From the NCBI RefSeq assembly GCF_025399195.1, contig NW_026252130.1, forward strand, positions 89,321-153,320: DNA of 64,000 bases, read 5' to 3'. Numbering within the stretch: position 1 is the first letter of the stretch; the number at the start of each line of letters is the position of its first letter. This document shows positions 34,136 to 44,905 of the stretch, in pieces. A model generated the notes under the pieces. It worked only from the letters and a program-made list of their open reading frames with translations. It was not told the origin of the DNA and searched no databases. The translations under genes were made by a program, and so were the position numbers. The DNA comes from Umbelopsis ramanniana AG (taxonomy: Eukaryota > Mucoromycota > Umbelopsidomycetes > Umbelopsidales > Umbelopsidaceae).

Positions 34136-36536
34136 CTACATTTCAAGAAGACCTTCCATTGTCACGATATCCATAAATTCGACATCAGCGTTTTGCCAAT
34201 TTTGAAATATGTCCGGTACGCCTGCAAAGCTATTGTCCCACTCAGCTGTGTTCATCAGTGGTATGCCAGGTAATGTCATGTCGTTACCAAGTGATGCGTC
34301 ACCAAGAAGTGAGCTTTGCGTCAGGATATTATCATAAGACGTCTGCAGAGTAGATGAGCTCTGATATGGAATTGAATGCGTATTGAACAGTTGCATTGAA
34401 TTATAATTTGCTACAGGCTCTGTTTGCGAAGAGGATGCATGGGTTGGCTGTGACTGTGGTTCAGCGTCTGGGCGATTGACTAAACGAATGGTTGAGAGAG
34501 CATCAAATAGACCGCTAAAGCGAACACCACCACCCCAGCTATCATCAAGATCATTTAGAAGGTGCAAAAGTCTAACCATGGACGCGTTGGCCTCCATGGC
34601 GATCCGATTATCTTCTGACGCCGCAAGACTGGCGAACATCGCGCCGCACGTAAGCAGAGAAAGGACGGCGAAATTCAATGAGTATTTGAACCTTCCTTCA
34701 TTGGATAAACTCTCTGCAATGTTGAGGATAGAGTACGCGGCCGAGATGCAAATTTGTAATGAAGGGTATGGTATGCGTGGTTGAGAAATTGGTATATACG
34801 GTCGATGAAGGACGATGACCGCGTTGTAGTAATGCATATGCATTTGGCAAACTGCTAGGTGTGGGATTTGACGACTGAGATTGTGCTGCGGTTCATATTG
34901 CAAGGAGGAAGGTAATTCCACTTTCCATTCGTGCAACATAGCATGTAGTTTGGAGATCTTTTCTACAGGTGAGACCTTCGTGTGGTCTATTGTGACGGAG
35001 TAAATGTCTTCCAGTACCTTGCTCATTATTTGACATAATTTGATGTATTGGCCCATGTAGTCCACTACAGGCATCGACCCATCACTGGTATCATCTTCCA
35101 TGGAAGGAAAGGTGACGTCTATTTCCCGATCATCCAGAGCCAGCTGTCGACCATAACTGAGGCTGGACATTCGATCTACAATATAGCAGCACCAGAAAGC
35201 TCGTTTTCGTTCTTCTCGCTGAACCTTCGGTATATTCCAATGATCGCAGTTGCGGTTCATGCCCATGCTTTGGGCTATACGGAATGCCTGGCAAACGCAA
35301 TAAATACAATAGATCAAACATGTATCCACCATCCAAATCGTTCACTTACCATGCCATTGGTAATCCATGAACGGTTTCCCTTTTTCACGGCATACTGATG
35401 ACTAGCCAGAAGAAGCAAAGCTTGAATGGTTGTTACATTCACTCTGTCCATATCATCATCTAAAAGCTCCATGGCACGTTTGTAAAACACCATTCCGGCT
35501 GTACCATAATGGTCGCCGCCTTCGCTTACTCTTGCATCGGACGATAGCCGAGAAGCTATGGCAAAAATGGCATTCAGTAAAATAGGTGCAGGCGGATCCT
35601 CTGGATTCTTCAGCTTTTCCAAAAAGTTTCCCTTGTGCAGTACTGGAAGCACCGGATAACAATATTTGAAATAGATATCGATGAGATGATTTGCCAAATC
35701 CGGTGGAGGCATGATGGGAGGTGTGGCGTGAGCTTGGTTTTTCTCGTTCGCGATGCATTCACACTTGTTGTATTTCGATGGATCATATCTGTCCCGGAAG
35801 TTGAAGGATCTGTGACGAAGTTTGTCACTCGATTTAAACACATACAGTCCAGAAGAATTACCATAATATCGAAGATTGCCAAATTTGTCCAATACGGCGA
35901 GATTCTCCAGATTTTTGGTAAGCTCTTCCACTGAAGACAATGTAGATGCTGACGAAGGGGAAGGTGGATCCGTCTCCACCACAGTCATCTTCCGATGTAT
36001 GTGCGAAGCTAATGGAACAGCGGGAAAGTATTCGGGAGCGTCTTCGGAGCCACTCAACATAGACGATTCGGCGCTGCCTTCCTTCATATGCATATTGAAT
36101 GGTTGATCTTGCATCGAAGCATGGGTCTCTCTAGCTCCGAGTGGGGTTTCAGGTTGGTTCTCGGTCACTAACGTGCTGATGAGAGCCTCCATCTTGTGTA
36201 GTCGATTTTCCAAACTTTCTTTCGACGGACCTCGCTGGAGACCATTCATTAATTACGATTTTTCGCCAAGAACAAGCTAATGACATTGACCCACCTTTTT
36301 GATAGGATTTTTATAATGACATTCGATACCTTGCGTTTTACAGCGGTGACATGACGGATAAACTCCACTGCATCGCACTTTCCTTCTCCTGCATTCGTCG
36401 CTATTGTCACTTCAAACGTCAGAACTCGAAATTTGCCACAGCCGAAATTCACAATACTATCACATTACCATGCTCTGCCTATGCGATAAGCGCTCTTCCT
36501 ATCCGAGTCTTCGAGTATATTTTGCTTTGTGCTCAT
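34136..36536 (-). CDS. Zn2Cys6 transcription factor with fungal-specific domain, 4 exons
   Basis: Nuclear DNA-binding regulator. The binuclear zinc cluster is assembled across the first splice junction: CDECRRRKVRC then SCHRC and a final C, spacing C-x2-C-x6-C-x6-C-x2-C-x6-C at residues 23-50. A coiled-coil linker (SKESLENRLHKMEALIS) follows. The middle homology region (PF04082) runs from about HLIDIYFKYCYPVLPVLHKG to the block RKRAFWCCYIVDRMSSLSYG and DREIDVTFP. Exons are 36536-36469, 36400-36295, 36234-35350 and 35287-34136, giving 736 residues. The first exon ends in TG and the second starts with C, rebuilding the first Cys codon, which strongly supports the join. It is divergent from the dienelactone hydrolase with a 257-bp shared promoter, so it may control that gene and its neighbours. 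Confidence 0.9.
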
Positions 36537-36594
36537 TCGGCTACAGAGTAGAATGAGCTGGATAAAGCTGTAGTAAGTGATCACTTTTGATCAA

Positions 36595-36709
36595 GCCGCA
36601 GCTCGAAATGATATCCCGTGACCATATGCCAAAAAAAAATAAAAAACTGAAATTGGGATAAAAAAGACAAATTGGCCTTGAAATGCGCGCACGAAAGTTT
36701 TGCCGCAGC
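36595..36709. promoter_or_regulatory. Paired GCCGCAGC repeats in the divergent promoter
   Basis: GCCGCAGC occurs at 36595-36602 and 36702-36709, each followed by a CGA/CCGA context. Both lie between the regulator and the hydrolase start codons. Zn2Cys6 proteins usually bind CGG/CCG triplets, so these are candidate operator sites. Binding is inferred. Confidence 0.35.
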
Positions 36710-36727
36710 CGAGATCACCGCTCGCCA

Positions 36728-36733
36728 TATAAA
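36728..36733 (+). promoter_or_regulatory. TATA box of dienelactone hydrolase gene
   Basis: TATAAA 61 bp upstream of the ATG at 36794. Confidence 0.55.
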
Positions 36734-36793
36734 TCAAGGCAATAATTCTCTTTCTTCCGCCTTCTCACATTTTCTACTATACAAACATTCATT

Positions 36794-37930
36794 ATGGCAA
36801 GCGAAAAAGCATGTTGCACTATTCCTCCTGTTGTGTCCAACTATCAAGCAATTGGTGAGCTAGAAACCTTTGGTGATCTCCCTGTTTATCGTGTCGGCGA
36901 GGTATGTATCCAAATCTAGGCGTCTTTGCACCCAAATCTTTAATGGTATGCGTCTTACATGATTTTCATATCATCATAGAAAAGTGAGAAGGTTATCATG
37001 GTGATCTATGACGTTTTCGGTCTCCAGTAAGTAGCCCAGTCATTTTTGTAGAAGGGTGATTTCTGTCCGTAGTGACCACTCTCCACCACTTAGCAACAAC
37101 ACCAAGCAATTCTGCGATGTCCTCTCAAAGCACTCCGGAAAGCAAGTTATCATGCCTGATTTCTTCAGAGGCAAGGTGCTCACCGAAGCTGACCTTGGTG
37201 ATCGTGCTGCCATCATGGAATGGATCGGCAGAGTCGGTAACTTTGAAGTGGTCAGTATGGCGCGTTTACCGTTTTTGAGTTAGCGACGTAGTCTAATCTT
37301 TGTCTTATGTACCAAGATTTCTCCCCAAGTCGAACAAGTCAAGGACAAGCTTACCTCCGAAGGTGTGACTAGCATGAGTGTTGTTGGTTTCTGCTGGGGA
37401 GCTAAGGTGAATAAATGGGCTATAACGTATATGTCAGATGTGTTGTGACCGCATACTAACACACACACATGCAACAGATTGCTATTCAACTCTCTGGCAA
37501 CGATAGCTACTACAAATCTACTTGTTTGATTCATCCTTCTCGTCTCGAAGTCAAGGATGCTGAAGCTGCCCTTGCTCCACTTTTGATGATCACTTCCATT
37601 GAGGAGGCCAACTTGGTACAGTATTTCCAATTACCCCGTAGGCACTCCCACTATGGTTATTAACATCGATTTCGGCTTATAGAGTGAATTCATGGATGTC
37701 TTGTACAAGAAGCCTTTCGGTGATAAATGCAAGCACGTTCATTTTGATGGTGAGTGTCTTACCTATAGACTGCTAATTCCATCCGTCAGACACTAATGCT
37801 GCTGCAACGTTCAGATGTGCATCACGGCTTTGCTGCTGCTCGAGGTAACTGGGAGGAAGGTACCGTTGATCGTAAGCGCGCTACAGAAGCCATCAAGCTT
37901 ACTGTTGAATACTTTAACGCCAACTTATAA
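36794..37930 (+). CDS. Dienelactone hydrolase family protein, 7 exons
   Basis: Alpha/beta-hydrolase of the dienelactone hydrolase family, which opens lactone rings or cleaves small esters. The Cys nucleophile (about C137) is in GFCWGAK and the catalytic His (about H213) in VHHGFAAARGNW. The acidic member lies before it but cannot be fixed by eye. Exons are 36794-36901, 36980-37026, 37073-37250, 37317-37406, 37478-37615, 37683-37749 and 37815-37930, total 247 residues, normal for the family. Introns are 46-78 nt; the 46-nt one is the shortest in the window, and one uses a weak GTCAGT donor. The gene is head to head with the Zn2Cys6 regulator. In aromatic breakdown such enzymes act on dienelactones, but many fungal members have other substrates. 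Confidence 0.9.
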
Positions 37931-38212
37931 ATTTCAACATGTTCCGGATAAAGCTTTGCATACTCTGCCTTGCTTAAAGTAAATCAACTTACCTTGAGAA
38001 GTTTAGATCGATAACCACGTGCAATTTTACCTACATGGACAACAATTACATTTTTATTGAACCAAAAATGAATGATGTTAAAAAGCATACCATACTGAAC
38101 CGGCAAGCATGAATTAGTCTAATGAATAAGTTACAAAATCATACTTTTTACACACTCTATTGCTATTCTAGCAACGGACCCTTTGCATAAGGATGCCGCA
38201 TGCTGCAATTAA

Positions 38213-39832
38213 TTACTCTTTTTTATGCGCTCTCAGCAGTGGATCCTTCAACAACTTTTCCATTGCATTGGATTCCAAATGCAATCTAACACCCACTCCA
38301 TTTTCATACCAGTGGCCGGTGGTATGGGATGAATCTTTGAAATTCGAGCCCTGTGCTTCCATGATGTGCAAACATCCGTCTATACTCGGCATCAGCGGTT
38401 GGACATACCGAGGCGATGCACCAGCACCAAAATCAATTCCGTACACATTTAACCGCAGCCACGAAGTCGTTAGGATATTTCGGAGGCCGAGGAAAGTGTT
38501 CCAAATGCGCTGTGGACATACTTGATGAATGTAGTAGTGTAGAAGTGCCGGTACGGTGGTTGTGTTAAGTTGATTCAAAGTGGATCGAATCCTCGCTGCT
38601 CTTTGCCCGAGCGGCATGGAGCAAGATTCCGCACCAGACATGCTTACGCCTGCCAAAGTGATGGGTGAACCAGTGAATCTACTGGACAAGGGGGGTTCGA
38701 CGCGAGTTCTAAAGTCAAACGTAACATCCAGGCTCACATCCTCCGGGTCATCCTCCAGCCCTTTTGCACGGTTGATGGCGGCCCAAAGATGAGACAAGAG
38801 GGCGTCCAGATGACTTATCTTGGTTGGCGAGACCTGTGCTGAGCCTTCTTCCCACATACTATGTATTTCTTGACCAGTAAAGTGAATTAAATAGTCTGAC
38901 ACAGGTGACGATAAATCCCAATTGTCCCATGGAAGCGGAGTACCAAACGGTTCGACAGGAGTATGTTCGAGTGCCTGAGGAATTTTGGTTGATCCCGCCA
39001 AAGCTGGAGGACAATGGTCAGCCGATGCCCACCAGTCGTAACGATGGAGGGGTAGGCCAGCAGCAATGTCAATTATATTCTGATCTGGTTTTTTGTCATC
39101 TTTATTGCCGGCAGCCGCATTGTCTAACAGGCTGGGGTTGAATACTGGAGTTAAACGAGGTGCCGCAGTACCGCTCACCATAGCGAGATTAACGTTGGCC
39201 CAGTCATGGATGAAGTTGACCATGGTTTGAGCGTCAGCTATAGCGTGAGCCATTTTGACTGATATGGATACACCTCCGCATGCAAAAGAAGTGATCTGTA
39301 CAATCAAGCAAGGTGGGTTGTTGTGATCTTGTTTGAGGGCCAATGGTACTTCACTGGTCATGAAGCTTATTTTGGAGAGGCCCTTGATATCATAAAAGCC
39401 GTTGTTTTCTTTCCGGTCTTGTGCGCTTGGCACTATGGATGCTAGAGGTTGAGAAGTTTGGGCAATCACGAGCGCTACGCCGGGATCAGTCAAGGCACCA
39501 TACGACAATACCAGACGACCAAAGCGTTCAGTGTGGTCTCCATCCGGATGATAAGCTGCCCATTTCAATTGTCCGGCCCATTGTGGGTACGCTTCTAACG
39601 TCTTCCGCAAAGACAGTGTCAATTGATCGACATAAAGCGCTCGTTTGCCTAGTTCTTCTTTTGGTTGGTCGTATATCCAAGTGCCAGCGGTAGGCGCAAA
39701 TTCGGCAACAGTAGCGTCTATGATGGACAAAGGTACGATACGGGGGACATTAGATGTCACATTGGACTCTGGAAAGATGCGAGTAGTACCGATCACTTGT
39801 ATATCAGCTAATGGCAAAGTTTCTGAAGGCAT
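38213..39832 (-). CDS. BAHD-type acyltransferase (transferase family PF02458)
   Basis: Intronless 539-residue acyl-CoA-dependent O/N-acyltransferase. The catalytic HxxxD motif is HAIAD (in KMAHAIADAQ) and the structural DFG-type motif is present as YGIDFGAGASPRY. Both lie at their normal places, in the middle and close to the C-terminus. The family acylates alcohols, amines or secondary metabolites such as trichothecenes. The ATG at 39832 (MPSETLPLAD) is preferred; an in-frame upstream frame to 39883 would prefix hydrophobic residues (FSFFIFTLII) not typical of these cytosolic enzymes. The gene is convergent with the dienelactone hydrolase, 282 bp away, and may belong to the same functional block with the exporter and regulator. 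Confidence 0.88.
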   Translation of the reverse strand: MPSETLPLADIQVIGTTRIFPESNVTSNVPRIVPLSIIDATVAEFAPTAGTWIYDQPKEELGKRALYVDQLTLSLRKTLEAYPQWAGQLKWAAYHPDGDHTERFGRLVLSYGALTDPGVALVIAQTSQPLASIVPSAQDRKENNGFYDIKGLSKISFMTSEVPLALKQDHNNPPCLIVQITSFACGGVSISVKMAHAIADAQTMVNFIHDWANVNLAMVSGTAAPRLTPVFNPSLLDNAAAGNKDDKKPDQNIIDIAAGLPLHRYDWWASADHCPPALAGSTKIPQALEHTPVEPFGTPLPWDNWDLSSPVSDYLIHFTGQEIHSMWEEGSAQVSPTKISHLDALLSHLWAAINRAKGLEDDPEDVSLDVTFDFRTRVEPPLSSRFTGSPITLAGVSMSGAESCSMPLGQRAARIRSTLNQLNTTTVPALLHYYIHQVCPQRIWNTFLGLRNILTTSWLRLNVYGIDFGAGASPRYVQPLMPSIDGCLHIMEAQGSNFKDSSHTTGHWYENGVGVRLHLESNAMEKLLKDPLLRAHKKE

Positions 39833-40362
39833 GATGATTAGAGTAAAGATAAAAAAAGAGAAAGGGCGAAGAATTGGTACCACAAGGAAATTTAGGAGAA
39901 TGAAAAACTGGTGTTGAAATAACCATCGCGCAGTGCTTTATTTTATTATGATCCTCCATTTGGCTCCCAGCAGCAACAGAGTAAAAGATGATACTCCAAG
40001 ATGTAGATCATCTGGCACTGGGTAACATCAATGACTTTCTTTGACGAAAGGCAAACAATCATACCGCTATATTGACCTTGCCACAGTTTGAATGACATGA
40101 AAAATCTGTGTCCAAATGATCACACTTGAAGTCCACTCAACTACATACAATAGTCATTTGTAAGTTTCATGAAGTATTTTGTTGTTATGTCTTGGAGTAA
40201 AAAGAAAATTCCAAATTCGCAAAACATGTAAGCTATGCCATTTTATTCATGTGGTGACCAACACGCCCTTATTTTTTTTGTAGCGCTTCTTCTTTCTTTC
40301 GTGGTGTTGCTCCGTTATCGTGTAACGAAGCGCCTACGACGATCCATGTTTATGAAAGAAAT
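39833..40362. other. Intergenic region
   Basis: BAHD gene promoter and the 3' flank of the Fanzor-tail locus; nothing else recognised. Confidence 0.4.
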
Positions 40363-41470
40363 CTAGTTATAGCTTTCTATCCTACGCGGGCGAGGCCGCT
40401 TGCACGACGTCAGTGACATGCACACTAGGTGGATGCGGAACGGAAACATTGAAAGGATCTGGGCGATCCACTTGGTAGACCAAATTGATACCCAAAAAAG
40501 CCTTGTTCCTCGTAGCGTTGACATCTCGGTTCCAGGCTTCATTGGCGGTGGAGCTTTGCCATGTGGTGGTTTGTACAAAGGGCACGCCTTGCTGGAAGAT
40601 CTCGTATGACCATATTGATTGCAAGCCTTGTGATACTTTTGGGGTTGTCCACCTACGTTAAAATTGTTATGCATAGGTTTACAAGAGAAACTCCGTTTTA
40701 CAAGAGGGAGCATACGGCATTTGCGTGAAATTACCTTGTATAGATGTGGAGGCAGATTCAGATTCAGTAGGAACAGCATGAGGGAAGAAGAAGAGGAGAA
40801 AGTTGGTACTTTAGTGAGTACCGTTAGTAATATACTCATCAAAAGCGCATATCGCGATGACACCTGTTTCAAAAATACCTTGTGCAGATGTGGACGCAGT
40901 AGGAACAGCAGCGGAGGAAGAAGAGGAGGAAAAGGTTGTTCGTACTGTGGCGCGTCTAGTCAGTAGAGTACTCACCAAATAGCGCAGATCATAACGGCAT
41001 TTGCTTCAAAATACCTTGTGCAGAAGTGGAGGCAGATGTGGATGCAGCAGGAACTGTGGAGGAAGAGAAAGGATAGATTGGCGCTACGGTGTGTACCTTT
41101 AGTAACGGATGAAAGGATAAAACACAATGGTATCGTTTTGAAGATACCTTGAAAAGTTGCTAAAGCAGACGTTACTGTGGTCTCAGAAGTTGTCAGTAGG
41201 CCTGTTGAACAAGATTTTAGTTGGAGAAGAAACGTCAATGACTTTAATTGAATTAAAATTTGTATCTTACCATCAAATTGACGTTCTTTGCCTTTAGCTG
41301 ACGTATGTGATGGACCTGCCGACAGAAGCTTTAGCTTTGAAATTCATTCTGCAAGCCTCATACAGCCTGGAAGCTTGGTCGGTTTGAACGATTTAAAAAT
41401 CTTACCTTCATCACTTGCTTTTTTTTTTTTTCTTCGAGGTTTCTTCACCCGGAGAAGGTGACCTCTTCAT
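40363..41470 (-). pseudogene. Decayed Fanzor (TnpB-like) C-terminal relic behind Ser/Thr-rich mini-exons
   Basis: A start at 41470 opens a lysine-rich nuclear-type N-terminus (MKRSPSPGEETSKKKK). Exons can be drawn at 41470-41406, 41315-41271, 41201-41148, 41083-41015, 40944-40879, 40808-40735 and 40652-40363. Three consecutive mini-exons repeat a Ser/Thr-rich unit ending in STSAQ or a variant of it. The last exon holds two hallmarks of TnpB-like nucleases: a zinc-finger remnant ACNQYGHTRSSSKACP in one frame (a Cys replaced by Tyr), and in another frame WNRDVNATRN, the RuvC-III-type motif with its Asp. The rest of the RuvC and target-binding domains is absent. The A13 run in exon 1 and the 74-nt exon 6 both break phase. 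I call it a non-functional relic; a re-used, host-adapted short protein ending at 40382 cannot be excluded. Confidence 0.5.
40654..41147 (-). repeat. Tandem intron+mini-exon duplication (3 full units and a fourth intron)
   Basis: Units run 41147-41015 (133 nt), 41014-40879 (136 nt) and 40878-40735 (144 nt), with a further intron copy at 40734-40654. Each starts with a GTAT/GTAA-type donor, has a TTACTAA/CTACTGA branch site, then a Ser-rich TCC/TCT tract, GTTCCT, a TCCACATCTGC-like core and a CAAG exon end. Intron openings are similar too, for example GCAAATGCCGT in two of them. Confidence 0.65.
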
Positions 41471-42728
41471 GCTTGAATTGTAAGGGTATCTTCACTCTCT
41501 AGACGACGGAACTATTCGTAGTTTTGAGGGATGAAAAAAGGAAGATAAAGAGTTGTCAAGGGAATCGATAATTATTCTGCAACAACTGACTTTTTTTTTT
41601 TTTTTTTCCTTTTATTCGCTCGTTATGGCAATCACGACTGCAATTTTCGACGAAAAAATCCATTCTAGTCATGTCATTGGCAAGAAGACCGAATATATTG
41701 CGAAAATAGGCCAATGGGACAGCAGTAAGCACAGAGTTGTACAATCAGCATTCAGCTTATCAGATGGCCCCCGAGTAGAAAAACTACCAGACATGCATCC
41801 AAGATACAAGACAAGCCTCACTGTAGTGAACAACACTTATTATTGAGAGAATTGATATTTGTCAGGGAGGCAGTCACGCACCTGTAGCAGAATTGCCGGA
41901 GATGAGTATCTTGAGAATCATGCCGGATATTTAACGGTAGTAATGGAAGAGATAAACACCGAGAATTTGCCAAGGTCTTGTAGTAGAGGAAGATCAAGTA
42001 CGTTAAGAACAAAGCCATCTATCGGGACAGAATTGAAGAAACAGAGAGAGTCATAGAGTAGAGCGTAATAAGTCATAAGAGAAACACGTAGTGTAAAAAA
42101 GTCAGTTAGAAGTGAGGAAACAAGGAATAACTCAGGTTTACTTTTGCCTACTCCAGTCTATTATAGACGGACGTAGGTCTTCATATTACAATTGAGCATA
42201 GGCCATAGTAGCATATTGGCAGACATAACAGAAGTAAACCAGGAGGGAGCTTGGGTTCCAGAAGAAGAGTTGGATCACAGGAAGCAAAGGAAAAGCCGGG
42301 TTCAGTTTGAGAAGAAGCATTGTTCGAGTTAACCTCAGGTACAGGGTTCAAATCCTACCTCTCCTGTATTTCAGAATTTGTATTTTCCCATGGAAACCTG
42401 GAACATCATGTCAATCACTATCCCGAGTGCTTTGCACTCGGGACGATCCATCTCATCAAGATGAGACGGACTAGACTTTCATAAAGAAAGAATTCTTCCT
42501 GATTTAGTCAAGACTCTTGCGTAGCTCATAATGTAAATCCGCACATTTATTTGTCATGTTTAAATTTCGCAGAAGCTTTAAAAAGGACTCTCTAACAGCG
42601 GTACCGCCGGAGGGTTATACAAATACAATACATACATCTACGCGATAACCACTCTAGGGCCATGCTAGGTGAGGGGGTTTGCTTTAGTATGGATAAGTGT
42701 ACAGGACTACGTCGATGGGTGACCGGAC
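41471..42728. other. Intergenic region with double hairpin
   Basis: No supported gene. Small open frames at 41553-41846 and 41859-42056 have no family features. A B-box-like GGTTCAAATCC at 42345-42355 lacks a matching tRNA fold. The double hairpin is listed separately. Confidence 0.4.
42421..42470. repeat. Double-hairpin element
   Basis: Hairpin 1 is a perfect 10-bp stem (TCCCGAGTGC at 42421-42430 and GCACTCGGGA at 42434-42443) with a TTT loop. Hairpin 2 follows after three bases: TCC-A-TCTCAT at 42447-42456 pairs with ATGAGA-C-GGA at 42461-42470 around a CAAG loop, with one A/C mismatch. Two adjacent stems resemble the double-hairpin elements known from some fungal mitochondrial genomes; no other copy was seen in this window. 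Confidence 0.55.
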
Positions 42729-43319
42729 TCAGCAGTTAGTAGGAGAGTCACATATCCATACGTAGTTGAGACTGCCCTTGATGACATTGATGACATTGGA
42801 AAAATCGTTTACAGCGGTGTTCACCACATAGTCGCCCAAAAGTGTTTCGTTGGGACATCCTTGAACGGTATAAAATTTGGCCAGTGCAATCTTGTTGATA
42901 TATGATACCGATAGCTGCCAACTGTTGTTGTAAAGTGGTATACATGTATTGGAGTTGAGGGTATGCCATGTATTGTTGTAGCCTATGGATACCATATCGG
43001 CAGGAGATATATAGTACGATGACAAATTTGCGCCGATTTGCGGCTGTGGCTGAGTGACGGTGCTGGACGTCTGTCCTCTTGAGGCATATGCCCAGGCAAA
43101 AAGAGCAGCAAATATGACGACCAAGAGGACCAGTCCTCCCATGATTACCAGCGTCCATTTGCGCTGCTTCCACCCGTCGACTCCAGAGTTTTCATAACTG
43201 GTATGACTTATTTTGGTGGATATTTTTGTGGTTGCTTCTTTGTAATTGTAGACATTTATATTTTCTTGGATTTGGTCCTCGTCCGAAGTGTTTGGTTTTT
43301 GCGTGGCATACTGCATCAT
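42729..43319 (-). CDS. Small single-pass membrane protein, 196 aa, unknown function
   Basis: An N-terminal cytosolic tail of about 55 charged or polar residues leads to WKQRKW and one strong hydrophobic helix (TLVIMGGLVLLVVIFAALFA). The remaining ~115 residues would be outside or lumenal, rich in Asn, Ser and Tyr, with N-glycosylation sequons (NNTW, NNSW, NET) and three Cys. This is a type II membrane topology. No family is recognised. The start is set at MMQYATQK, because the 22 in-frame residues above it look non-coding. Alternate frames here are open over 140 codons, but only this one gives a coherent membrane protein. Confidence 0.65.
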   Translation of the reverse strand: MMQYATQKPNTSDEDQIQENINVYNYKEATTKISTKISHTSYENSGVDGWKQRKWTLVIMGGLVLLVVIFAALFAWAYASRGQTSSTVTQPQPQIGANLSSYYISPADMVSIGYNNTWHTLNSNTCIPLYNNSWQLSVSYINKIALAKFYTVQGCPNETLLGDYVVNTAVNDFSNVINVIKGSLNYVWICDSPTNC

Positions 43320-44905
43320 TTTGGCTACAGTGCTTAATGTAAATATATAGTATAATCTGTTGCTGCGATGAGACAGGGAGATCAAGTCAAAAAGGCCACC
43401 ACAGTGCGACGAAGGATCCAGCCCTTTAAATACATGTACGCAAGGAAATATGTGTAACCCCGGTCAAAGACTCTGCATCCACACGTGCATTACTTCCCAT
43501 TTGTACATGAGTCAAACGAATCCAGCATGCTGTTCATGTTGTGTAGGTTAATGTTAGGTAAAATGCCACATTATGGCTATTGCCGATTATAATGATATAT
43601 CATAGCAAAGATGTGAACGCTGCTCCGTTACCGTCAATGGCACACATACAATGGGGCAACATGGTGACAACGACATTTATATCTCTTTATGCTTTCAAAA
43701 TTGACACCATTGAATGATCATGATAGCCTCGACATGACAGCAAGAGCCACACTACATGTTGGCTAATACGATCGACCTTGCAATCGCGATTATAGAATAA
43801 AAAAGACAGGATGAAGGAAGAAAAATTGGTACAACCAATGCAAGCCCCTTGTGAAATGGAGATAACACTGATGAAGTTTTCCTCCTTAACAGCGATGTCA
43901 CTCTTTTTTTATTATCTCAATTGCAGTTGATGTATGATGGCTACCAACGCAAGACCTCATATCTAACCCCACAATCTTCCTCAGCAACGGCGGAGCAGTC
44001 TAATGTATTTTTCAGTTGAGGCTATGGTGGCCACTGTATTTCAGCTAAGAGCTCTTTGAAATGCCTGGCTTCAAACTTTAGTTTAGTCTAGCCTTCCGCT
44101 TGAACATATGGCCAAACTATATCGATCGACTTTTCTCTAACACCAAGTGCCATTTAATGTAATAGCTCCACAGTTACCCATTTCCCTTTGGAAAACAATC
44201 TACTTGAACAGCCGGTTTGTCTCGGTGTTCACTAGATTGGTAATGATAGACTTAAGAGTCATGGATTGACTGGAAATGGGATAGATTGCAATGTATTGTA
44301 AAGTAACATGCAGCCAAGCCTTCCAAGGATTTCCTTTTCTCGCAAAATGTGCACTGGTGATTTCCCATTATGACGCGTCAAACTCGGTGGTTATTATTTA
44401 TTTCGTTTGGCCTTTTTCTTCAGCTATCAAACTTACCCATCAAAGTTCTTCATTAATGTTCTTCAGTCCTGTATGTGCCCTGCTGTTTTGAGCTCAGATG
44501 AGGCACTCTTAGCTGTATCACATTTTGCACGGCAATGTTACAAACGGCGCGCCAATCTCTACGTCCAGTGTCACCGTAAAAAAAAAATGTTCTGTATAAC
44601 ACACGTAGCATTTTGTGGCATTCGGTTTTGAGTCTGCGGTCAACGAGAAATAGCTCACTCACTTTGAAGAAAAAACATTCCAATGATTCAAAGAAAACTG
44701 GGTGGTATTATATGACTATACGCGAGTGACTATAGAAAAAAATATACCAGAGTAATGCGTAGCCGAGTGAGACGGAAATAAACAAGTGGGTGTACAAGTA
44801 CAAGAATCAATCCTACACAGAAGGAAAAAACTTGAGAAAGGAAAAAGTCAGACCATGTCCGTCTTAGTATCTATGGTAGCACTGAAGTGCGTCTGCACCA
44901 CGAGC
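43320..44905. other. Intergenic region with no recognisable gene
   Basis: About 1.6 kb, AT-rich, with no supported coding sequence. Confidence 0.4.

Noticed and set aside
41553-41846. 97-codon frame divergent from the Fanzor-tail locus
   Set aside because: Its start lies before a T15 run giving a Phe tract, and the rest has no recognisable motif.
42241-42366. tRNA-like segment with B-box GGTTCAAATCC
   Set aside because: AGGAGGG and CTCTCCT could pair as an acceptor stem, but the T-stem does not pair and no D-arm or anticodon arm fits in 125 nt.
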